From contig JAAYWB010000077.1 in the NCBI GenBank assembly GCA_012516855.1, positions 1 to 52,264 of the forward strand: 52,264 nt of DNA, in the 5' to 3' direction. This document shows positions 1 through 7,028 of the stretch, piece after piece. Every line of letters begins with the position of its first letter. Position 1 is the stretch's first letter. The stretch is from Candidatus Cloacimonadota bacterium. Lineage in GTDB: Bacteria > Cloacimonadota > Cloacimonadia > Cloacimonadales > Cloacimonadaceae. The notes below the pieces were generated by a model. The model was not told the origin of the DNA and did no database searches. It worked only from the letters and a program-made list of their open reading frames with translations. A program made the position numbers and the translations under genes.

Positions 1-1
1 T

Positions 2-121
2 ACTGCCTACGCGTCACTTGATGATGTTCAAAAAGCTCTTATTGATAGTTTCTCATACTTGGATAGCAACAGAGACATGGTCTCAAAATTGACCTATTTC
101 AAATGGCTTAAATTAGATTAA
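2..121 (+). CDS. 3' end of a gene truncated by the window edge
   Basis: An open frame enters from the left edge and ends at TAA 119-121, giving 39 C-terminal residues that begin TAYASLDDVQ and end KWLKLD. The composition (aromatic and charged residues, no low complexity) looks protein-like, but no family is recognisable from this length. The DNA is more AT-rich than the genes that follow. A 14-bp word in it (54-67) recurs downstream at 230-243. It is called coding because the frame is open throughout and ends in a plausible basic C-terminus. Function unknown. Confidence 0.5.
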   Translation, partial: TAYASLDDVQKALIDSFSYLDSNRDMVSKLTYFKWLKLD

Positions 122-427
122 TGAAAGCGATTTGGTATAACGGCTTACAAATCCTTCAGAACTCTTAAGAAGCTCATAGTAGAGAAGCGTCCTCAAATTG
201 GGACGAGTATGAAACAGCACTCGTTTTCGCATACTTGGATAGCCTATAATTCTCCTGAAAGTATAATAATCGGCTGGGGAAGTATGCCCAAGTGTCCATA
301 ACACGGTCCCGTTTTTCCGACCACTCCTCCACACCAACCTTTTTATCTGTGGATCAGACGGACTGGAAAGAGGAAAAGGCAGTTCGGCAACCGCCCATAC
401 AAGTATATCAACGCCCGACGCCAACGG
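122..427. other. AT-rich gap, no convincing gene
   Basis: This 306-bp stretch lies between the truncated plus-strand gene and the convergent flavodoxin gene. A minus-strand open frame of 103 codons covers most of it but overlaps the upstream coding end, has no recognisable motif and no good ribosome binding site, so it is not called. The only structure noticed is the 14-bp word CATACTTGGATAGC at 230-243, which duplicates 54-67. Confidence 0.5.
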
Positions 428-913
428 TTAGTTGACTTGAGCGCAGATCCTGTTGGCGGCCTCCTCGTATTTAGCGATTTTAGGGCTGGAGGCGCCGGAC
501 AGCACCACTCCCGGCAGCACCTGGGCTCCGGCCCGGGAAGCCAGTTCGCGCAGGGTTTTCAGGGAGGAGTTGCCCGTCAGCCAGGCCCAGGGAAAAGAGT
601 GGGTCACGAAAGGCATGACCCGCTTTCCCCTGAGTTGGGGGCTCAGGTCCGCCATCGCCTTCAGCAGCATCGGATAGGGCCGGAAAGCCCAGACGGGGCC
701 GCCGATCAGAACGATATCCGCCGAAGCAACATCAGGCAGGTTGGTGATCCGGATGTTTTTGGCTTCCGTGGGCTTGCTCTGGTCCAGGGGCGGATCGCAA
801 GCCAGCCTGGTCAGATCGACCCGGTGTCCGGCTTCCGTCAGTTTGGCTTTCACCAGCTCCCCCAGTTTTTGGGTGTTGCCGGAATGGGAACAAATCACGA
901 GTTGAACATTCAT
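428..913 (-). CDS. flavodoxin-family protein
   Basis: A 161-residue protein with a flavodoxin-like fold. The N-terminus is a beta strand followed by a phosphate-binding loop (CSHSGNTQKLGE, residues 8-19), where flavodoxins bind the FMN phosphate. The second signature is IGGPVWAFRPYP (about 70-81), equivalent to the FMN-stacking loop GSPVW of NAD(P)H:quinone reductases and flavodoxin-like proteins. It is probably a cytoplasmic FMN electron carrier or oxidoreductase; the partner cannot be told. It is the last gene of a minus-strand operon, and its ATG (913-911) overlaps the end of the 5'-nucleotidase gene by 4 bp, implying translational coupling. The link to the envelope genes upstream is not obvious. 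Confidence 0.85.
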   Translation of the reverse strand: MNVQLVICSHSGNTQKLGELVKAKLTEAGHRVDLTRLACDPPLDQSKPTEAKNIRITNLPDVASADIVLIGGPVWAFRPYPMLLKAMADLSPQLRGKRVMPFVTHSFPWAWLTGNSSLKTLRELASRAGAQVLPGVVLSGASSPKIAKYEEAANRICAQVN

Positions 914-2568
914 TGCAGCATCTCCTTGGTGGGTTTGGCGTTGTCATCGCGTTTCCAGCGGTCGTCGATTTTGGTGCGGATGGGGCTTTTTTGTCGGAAG
1001 TAGTTCACGATGGCGTCACGCAGGTTGATCTGGTGGAAGACGATGTCTTCCTGGGGCACTTGGGTCAGCAACGTCAGGCCGGCATTTCCCTGCATCAGGA
1101 AGTCCGTGGTGGTGCAGGTGTAGATCTTGTTCCTGTCCCAGGGCTGGCCGCCGATCTTGAGCGAAGTGACGCGGTCGAAATTGGGGCGTTTTTTGGAATA
1201 CACCACATTGACGCCGGAGACCACCAAACCGTGGCGCCCTCCCTCCACGCGGGTTTCGATGATGCGGCGCAGGAATTCGCCGGTGCAGCGGAAACTGACA
1301 ACCATATTGTCGAAAGGCATCACCTGAAAGATGTCCCGGTATGTGACGGGTCCGTTTTTGATGTCGGCGCGCACTCCGCCGAGGTTCAGAAAGGCGAAAT
1401 CCGCGTTGACTTCATTGCGCATGGCGTCCACGATGGTGTTTCCCATCAGGCTTTGGGCGTCCACGTTTGTGCGGTTGAGGTGGACACCGGCGATGCCGAT
1501 GATCTCGTCCATGCCTTCCTCGGCTTTGGCGACCTCGGCCTCGATGGTGGCGGAGATTTCCCGGTCCGGGATGAACTGGTCCTCAAACAGGGTTATCATC
1601 ATCCCTTCGCGCAGGGCGGGCAGTTCGTAGCCGCTCACGCTCCTGGTGGCCGGATCGACGGTAAGCGTTATCCAGCCGAGATTTGAGCCGTAGGCATAGC
1701 CCTGCACCACCATGGTGTGGGTGTGGGGATCGATCCAGGGTGCGGGCCAGCCTTTATGGATGTGGCCGCCGACGAAGAGATCGATGCCGGGAACTTCGCG
1801 GGCGATTTCCTGGGCGTCCCAACCCCAGGCGGCGTAGCGTTCCTGCTGCAGGGGATTTCCCGCCGCGTCATAACGGGAAAGGTAGGTCGCCTCAACCTCA
1901 TAGGGCAGGCCGGCATGGCCCAGAACGATAACGATATCTGCCCGTTCCTGCTCCCGCACGAGTTTCACATATTTGGCCACCGTGTCCTTTTCATCCAAGA
2001 ACTCGATGTTTTTGATGTGCTCGGGGAAGCTCATCTTTTCCGTATCCGTGGTGGTGAAGCCGATCACTCCTATCCGCAGGCCGAGTCGGCTGATGATGCG
2101 GTAAGGCACCACATACCAGGGCAGGTCGCCGGTGCGGCGGTCGATGATGTTGCAGGAAAGGATGGGGAAATTAGCGTAGTCCAGGGTTTCCATCAGTTCG
2201 TCATTCATGATGTCGAATTCGTGGTTGCCGATGGTCATGGCGTCGTAGCCGATGGCGTTCATGTATTCGATCACGGCGCGGCCTTTGGTCACGGTGCCCA
2301 CCGGGCGCCCCTGGAAGAAGTCGCCGGCGTCGAACAGCAGCATGTCACGCTTGGTCCCGGAGAGGGAGCGGATATGCTTGATGAGGGTGGCTGCGGAAGC
2401 CCCTCCGCCCAGTTGGGGCGGGAAATCCGGGTTCATGAAGGTTGCCTCTGAACGGTCAATGCCTCCATGGACGTCGTTGGAAAAAACGATATCCAGCCGG
2501 AGGTCTTCGGCGAGCAGCCCAACCGTGAGGATGAGGCTCAGCGCCGTTAGCAGGATCATCTTTTTCAT
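910..2568 (-). CDS. secreted 5'-nucleotidase / UDP-sugar hydrolase-family metallophosphoesterase
   Basis: A 552-residue protein with a signal peptide (residues 1-20) and the two-domain layout of UshA/5'-nucleotidases. The N-terminal calcineurin-like phosphoesterase carries the metal ligand blocks NDVHGG (31-36), FDAGDF (79-84), GNHEFD (114-119), GHAG (217-220) and GGHIH (267-271). The C-terminal substrate domain starts near residue 370 and shows the family pattern NLGGVRADI and VMPFDNMVV. It probably removes phosphate from nucleotides or nucleotide sugars in the periplasm; exact substrate unknown. It sits 4 nt after the barrel gene and overlaps the flavodoxin gene, so it is in the same operon. 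Full length for the family, with no damage seen. Confidence 0.92.
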   Translation of the reverse strand: MKKMILLTALSLILTVGLLAEDLRLDIVFSNDVHGGIDRSEATFMNPDFPPQLGGGASAATLIKHIRSLSGTKRDMLLFDAGDFFQGRPVGTVTKGRAVIEYMNAIGYDAMTIGNHEFDIMNDELMETLDYANFPILSCNIIDRRTGDLPWYVVPYRIISRLGLRIGVIGFTTTDTEKMSFPEHIKNIEFLDEKDTVAKYVKLVREQERADIVIVLGHAGLPYEVEATYLSRYDAAGNPLQQERYAAWGWDAQEIAREVPGIDLFVGGHIHKGWPAPWIDPHTHTMVVQGYAYGSNLGWITLTVDPATRSVSGYELPALREGMMITLFEDQFIPDREISATIEAEVAKAEEGMDEIIGIAGVHLNRTNVDAQSLMGNTIVDAMRNEVNADFAFLNLGGVRADIKNGPVTYRDIFQVMPFDNMVVSFRCTGEFLRRIIETRVEGGRHGLVVSGVNVVYSKKRPNFDRVTSLKIGGQPWDRNKIYTCTTTDFLMQGNAGLTLLTQVPQEDIVFHQINLRDAIVNYFRQKSPIRTKIDDRWKRDDNAKPTKEMLQ

Positions 2569-2572
2569 AAGC

Positions 2573-3991
2573 TTACCAGGATACGCTGAGGCTGGCGCTC
2601 AGGCTGACATTGCTTTCACGCACCTTGTCCGGGTTTTCCCAGCCGCGGTCGGAGAGCACGATGTACTGGTTCGGCCAGAGCAGATAGGTGTTGTTGCCGG
2701 TGTAATGTTTGTCATTGTAAAAGGAATCCTTGAAGAGGTCCAGAGCCTCATATTCGCGCCAGGAATAGCCGATGCCGATGTCGAGGCTCAGGTTGTCCGC
2801 GAGGATAATGCTGCTGCCGCCGGTGACGGTGGGGGTGATTATCTTTCTGGCGATGATGGCCCCGTCCGGCTCCACAAAGCGGAGATAGCTGTTTTCCGAG
2901 CTGAAGCCCAGACGCAGGGGCAGGCGGTTCGTGATGTGATGCTCAACCCCGGCCGAGAAATTGAGGCAGTCCTCATAATGGGTGGAGATATCGGAGAACT
3001 TCACCCACTGAGTTTCCAGGTTGAACCGGGTGCGCATGAGCATGTTGCGCGGCTGATAGTTCAGGCCCAGACTGATCTCGGAGGGCAGGATATAGTCTTC
3101 GTCGATTCTGCCAAGCATTACTCCGCCATTCTCGTCGGGAAGCGTTTCCATCATGGAGCACCAATCCCCTGTGCGTTTCAGCGTTGATTTCAAGGCGTAG
3201 GTGCTGCCGATGCCGAAGTTTTCGTTGATACGGATTCCGATGCCGGCTTTCATCCTGTATCCGTCCAGTTCGGTATTCTCAGTGTAGGTATAATCCGGCA
3301 AAACGTCTTCTCCGACCGCGTCCACGATGGTATTGATCGCCCACTGGCTCCAGCGGATGCTCCTCTCATTGGAAACATCGCCGAAGAGCTTGCCGAAATC
3401 AAAACCCAGGTTGATGTCGAAGACCTCGCCCAGCCGGAATCCCATGCTGGCCACGGCGGAAGCCTGGTCCAGGCGCCCTTCGTTGGCGAGCTTGTTTACG
3501 GCCACCATTTCCGGATAGCCGTCGTTGTCGGTGTTGCGGTTGTTGCGTATCTGCTCGTCGTAGTTGCCGTCGAAACTCAGGTAGGGCTTGTAATAGGCTC
3601 CCAGCCCGAATCTTGCCCAGCCCAGTTTGAGGGCGGCGAAGGCGGCGCCGGAGTAGTCGTCGTAGAAATTGATGTTGGAGGCATAGACAGAGTCGTCGAT
3701 GTAGTTGTCGAAGGAGTTATAGAGCGGCACGGCGCGGTTGTCTTCATTGCGGTTGACGAACGCTCCGGCGGTGATGCCCGCACATTTGTCCATCAGGGTG
3801 AGGTTGGCCGGGTTGACTGTGATTCCGGCGGGGCGCAGGTCCTCGAACAGTCCGGTTCCGCCCATGGCTTTGCTGCGGGCGTCGAGCGTCCCGAAGCGGT
3901 TGCCGAAATAGCTGTCCGAAATCGACCAGGCGCTCAGCCCGGCCAGGGAAATAAGCATTGCCAGCGTGATGATTATATGTTTTTTTATCAT
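2573..3991 (-). CDS. PorV/FadL-like outer-membrane beta-barrel protein
   Basis: A 472-residue protein with a cleavable signal peptide (about 1-21) followed by GTLDARSKAMGGTG (34-47). This matches the (A)xAMGGxG pattern at the start of PorV/UPF0164 and FadL-type barrels. The rest alternates hydrophobic and polar residues with many glycines and aromatics (for example FGLGAYYKPYLSF) and ends in VSLSASLSVSW, a typical aromatic-terminated last strand. It is expected in the outer membrane. In Bacteroidota, PorV acts with type IX secretion, which would fit the C-terminally sorted proteins elsewhere in this window, but that role is only inferred. The ribosome site GGAGG lies just upstream; it is second in the minus-strand operon. 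Confidence 0.75.
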   Translation of the reverse strand: MIKKHIIITLAMLISLAGLSAWSISDSYFGNRFGTLDARSKAMGGTGLFEDLRPAGITVNPANLTLMDKCAGITAGAFVNRNEDNRAVPLYNSFDNYIDDSVYASNINFYDDYSGAAFAALKLGWARFGLGAYYKPYLSFDGNYDEQIRNNRNTDNDGYPEMVAVNKLANEGRLDQASAVASMGFRLGEVFDINLGFDFGKLFGDVSNERSIRWSQWAINTIVDAVGEDVLPDYTYTENTELDGYRMKAGIGIRINENFGIGSTYALKSTLKRTGDWCSMMETLPDENGGVMLGRIDEDYILPSEISLGLNYQPRNMLMRTRFNLETQWVKFSDISTHYEDCLNFSAGVEHHITNRLPLRLGFSSENSYLRFVEPDGAIIARKIITPTVTGGSSIILADNLSLDIGIGYSWREYEALDLFKDSFYNDKHYTGNNTYLLWPNQYIVLSDRGWENPDKVRESNVSLSASLSVSW

Positions 3992-4003
3992 TATTCCTCC
4001 ACT

Positions 4004-6625
4004 TTAGTAGCGGTATTCAAGGCTGAGGCGGATGGTGTTTTCCTTGTGTTCCACCCGCTGATACAGGTTTTCACCTTGCACAGGCACGTTATACTGGCGG
4101 ATGCTCAGTTCCTGCGTCTGATAGGTTTTATTTCTGAATTTCAGAGAAAGATACATATTGCGTGAGATTCTGGAATGCAGGGCCACCCAGGCTTTCATGC
4201 CCTTTTCGCCCATGAAGTCGATTTCCATGTCTTCCCAATCCCAGTGCGAAATGCCATGCCCGAACCAGTAGATGAGTGAGCCCTGCAGCTTCAGGTTGGC
4301 GTTGAAGTTGTGGGTGTAGTTTACACCAACGTAATCGCCGGTCATCAGGGTTTGGGCAGCCGCCATGGTGTTGTTTCCCGGCAGGGCCGGATTGGTGAGT
4401 GAGGTGTAGGGAGGGCTCAGAACCGTGTTGTAGCGGTATTCGAACTCCAGGAAGTCGCGGTTGGAAAGGAAGGTGCGCACGCTGAAGGTGTATTCGTCGG
4501 TCTTGGAAACACCGCGTTCGGCATAGTCGTCATAGCGGTTGGTCTGGGTTTTGAAGCGCGCGCGCAGGGCGATCTGGTAAAGGGGCCGGAACTCCAGTTC
4601 CGTTTGCAGGCGCACGGAGCGGCGGCCGTCGGTGAGGCGTTCCCAGATGTCCAGGTAGCTGCGTCCGATGGTGAAGAAGCGGTGAAATTTATACCGGGTT
4701 TCGAAGTATATTCCTGATTCCGGCTGGGATTGGGACGCGTTCAGATAGATGTCTGAAAGGGTGGGGTTAGTGAGCGTGTAAACGTTCTTTTCCAGGATGG
4801 TGTCGTCGAAGCGTTCGTGCTCGGAGAAGGAATTGCTGTAGGGGTTGTCGAAACCGATGTCGTAGTGGCGGAAGAGGCTTAGGAAATAGAGGTTGTCGAA
4901 CTGGGTGTAGGCGCTCACCAGGTAGGCCTTGGGATCGTCGCCCAGCTTGAAATCCGAGCCGTCCACACTCAGTTCCGCGTATTCACCCTGCACGGAAACG
5001 TTGCTGATGGTGGTCTGGGCGTCGAAACCCAGCACCCGGCGGTAGTTGCGTGAGTAGGTGTCCGTCAGGGTGCTGTAGAGGCCGGCAATTTCGGCGTCCA
5101 TCATTTTGAATTTGGGATAGTAGTAAGAATCCCTCACCAGTAGCATCCTGAGGTCGTTCCATCCCGGCACCACGAAGTGGGCGTCGTCGTAAAGCGCTGT
5201 GTAGGTGGTGAAACCCAGCTTTGTGCCCAGGAAGGGATTCACCTGCACGTGCGTTCCCCAGAGGGTTTCGCGCAGGACGTCCTTGCGGTAGGCGAGGTTG
5301 ATGTAATCCGTGGCGTAGGGCGAGCCGCTCTGGAGTTCATTGTTGAAATAGGCCTCGGCTTCGAGCAGTTCCTCCGTGCCAAAGCGCGTGGTAGGTATCA
5401 CATAGCTGAAAAGCTTGTTCTTGCCGCCTTCCTGGATTACTTTGCCGTCCCGGTCCACATAGGCCACCGCGTCCTTGTTGTCCTGCGAAACCCAGCCGGA
5501 AACGCCGAACCAGGGGTTTGTGATCTCGAGGGCGGCGCCGCGCAGGGCGTATTCCTGGGTTCTGGAAAGGTCGGGAGTGAGGCCCAGGATGCGTTTGCTG
5601 AAGCCGTAGCCGGTCTTGCGGGCGCTGTAATAATCCGTGTTTTCCATCACCAGGCCCTCCCCGAAGGTGGCGCGGTAATGGCCCAGGTAGAGTTTCAGGC
5701 GCGTGTTGTCCAGCAGCGGCAAATCGGTGTTTTCGTAGCCCGCGTAGAATTTGGAATCGGCCACGATCTCGGCCGGGTCCTTGTCCCTGACGGGGGTTTC
5801 ACCCTTGGGGCTGTAATACATCCAGCCCACCTTGTAGTTGTTGCCGTAGCGGGCGCGCAGCTTCACGAGGACGTCGGGGTTGAGTTCCTCCATGTTGAAG
5901 TAGCCCCAGTAGGAAAGGTCCTTGCGGTGGGGAACCGTCACGCTGGAATTGCCGTAATCGCTACGCAGGAAGCTCTCGTGATACATGTCGTAGGCGCCTT
6001 CCTCCAGGTAGCGGGTGTAATACTGCAGCTTGGCGTCCCACATGAAGCGGTTTTTCACCGGCGGTTCCTTGTAATAGACGTAGCTGCGGAGGTTGGTGTA
6101 GCCGTAATAGCTGAGCCCCGGCGAATTGCGCAGGTCGCGTGTGTCCGCGATCGTGTCGCCTTTGGCTGTTCGGGTGAGGATGCCGACCGCATCGACGGCG
6201 GAAACGTTGGGCAGGCTGATGAAGTCGTCGAAGTGCATCTTGTTCACGTTTTGGGGCGTCATCAGATAGTCTTCCCAAACGTCGGACATGCCTTCGGATG
6301 CCCCTTCGTTGCTGTCCAGGCGCTCCAGCAGGTCGCGGATCTCGTCCCGCCTGGCCGCCACTTCGTCCTCCTCTATGTACAGCGAAACCACTGCCAGGTT
6401 TTTGATGCGCAGCAGGGTGGGCTGGTCGATGGAAGGAATCTCCCGCAGCTGGTAAATGTCGCTGAAAACGGAGATGTAGGTGCGGTAGTCCAGAATGTCC
6501 CGGGCTTGCCGTTCCGTTATCGGCAGTTGCAGAAGTTCTTCGAAGTTGGCGGTGTTAAGATCCACTTTGGCGGCAATCTGCCCCAGACAAAGCAGGGCAA
6601 AGAGCAAGACAAATAACTTTTTCAT
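4004..6625 (-). CDS. helix-hairpin-helix plus outer-membrane barrel protein
   Basis: An 873-residue exported protein with a signal peptide at 1-19. Immediately after it comes a ComEA-like helix-hairpin-helix segment (VDLNTANFEELLQLP, 21-35, continuing to about 75) and a second HhH-like region near 105-165 (NKMHFDDFISLPNVSAVDA). From about residue 190 the sequence is rich in aromatic and alternating strands (YYTRYLEEG, YLGHYRATFGEGLV) and ends RLSLEYRY, as expected of a large outer-membrane beta-barrel. HhH domains normally bind DNA, so their presence on a barrel protein is unusual; a role in DNA or protein traffic is possible but not shown. It is the first gene of the four-gene operon, with AAGGA upstream of the ATG. 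Confidence 0.72.
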   Translation of the reverse strand: MKKLFVLLFALLCLGQIAAKVDLNTANFEELLQLPITERQARDILDYRTYISVFSDIYQLREIPSIDQPTLLRIKNLAVVSLYIEEDEVAARRDEIRDLLERLDSNEGASEGMSDVWEDYLMTPQNVNKMHFDDFISLPNVSAVDAVGILTRTAKGDTIADTRDLRNSPGLSYYGYTNLRSYVYYKEPPVKNRFMWDAKLQYYTRYLEEGAYDMYHESFLRSDYGNSSVTVPHRKDLSYWGYFNMEELNPDVLVKLRARYGNNYKVGWMYYSPKGETPVRDKDPAEIVADSKFYAGYENTDLPLLDNTRLKLYLGHYRATFGEGLVMENTDYYSARKTGYGFSKRILGLTPDLSRTQEYALRGAALEITNPWFGVSGWVSQDNKDAVAYVDRDGKVIQEGGKNKLFSYVIPTTRFGTEELLEAEAYFNNELQSGSPYATDYINLAYRKDVLRETLWGTHVQVNPFLGTKLGFTTYTALYDDAHFVVPGWNDLRMLLVRDSYYYPKFKMMDAEIAGLYSTLTDTYSRNYRRVLGFDAQTTISNVSVQGEYAELSVDGSDFKLGDDPKAYLVSAYTQFDNLYFLSLFRHYDIGFDNPYSNSFSEHERFDDTILEKNVYTLTNPTLSDIYLNASQSQPESGIYFETRYKFHRFFTIGRSYLDIWERLTDGRRSVRLQTELEFRPLYQIALRARFKTQTNRYDDYAERGVSKTDEYTFSVRTFLSNRDFLEFEYRYNTVLSPPYTSLTNPALPGNNTMAAAQTLMTGDYVGVNYTHNFNANLKLQGSLIYWFGHGISHWDWEDMEIDFMGEKGMKAWVALHSRISRNMYLSLKFRNKTYQTQELSIRQYNVPVQGENLYQRVEHKENTIRLSLEYRY

Positions 6626-7028
6626 CGCTTTTCCTTACTATGCGTTATACTCATTGAACTCGATATTTCTTCTCGAAAACACATTCTTTGAATGCCTGCC
6701 AATCTGTAAAGCTATTTTTTCTGCCAGAACCGCCTCGGCTTGAAACAACAGGAAATCCACTCAATTTGAAAGAACCATGAATTCCAACCCCTTATCATGC
6801 CCCATCGGTCAGGCCCTTAACCCTCGAGCCCTTTCCCATCCCACGCCCCTCGCTCAATCCCCGCATCGAATGCGGGCATCGTGCGGGAGGCGAGTCAGAA
6901 ATCAAAGAAAGGGCCTTAACGGCCGATCAGTGGGCTCCGCTCTCGCGAGGCAGGATTAATGATTGACAAAAAGACCCCACTTTAAAATTGGTCAGGAAAC
7001 AAGCAAACTAACCATCACTGGAGGATAA
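6626..7028. other. divergent intergenic region with a dispersed repeat copy
   Basis: This 403-bp gap separates the minus-strand envelope operon from ppdK. The part next to the operon (6626-6800) is AT-rich and should hold its promoter; no clear -35/-10 pair was found. Positions 6814-6953 hold a copy of the dispersed intergenic repeat described separately. The start-proximal side has TTGACA at 6963-6968 and TAAAAT at 6983-6988, but the spacing of 14 nt is too short for a confident promoter. GGAGG at 7020-7024 is the ppdK ribosome site. Confidence 0.6.
6814..6953 (+). repeat. dispersed intergenic repeat, copy 1 (5' two-thirds)
   Basis: Colinear with the copy at 13829-14048: a pyrimidine-rich start (CCCTTAACCCTCGAGCCC), a perfect hairpin CCCGCA-TCGAA-TGCGGG at 6860-6876, the tail CATCGTGCGGGAGGCG, and the palindrome GGCC-TTAAC-GGCC near 6912-6924. 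The third block of the full element is missing. No reading frame is conserved between copies, so it is a non-coding repeat. Confidence 0.7.

Noticed and set aside
113-424. Minus-strand ORF of 103 codons
   Set aside because: No motif, no ribosome site, overlaps the end of the truncated plus-strand gene; left as a gap.
6777-6959. Plus-strand ORF of 60 codons upstream of ppdK
   Set aside because: It simply reads through the dispersed repeat and is not conserved as a frame in other copies.
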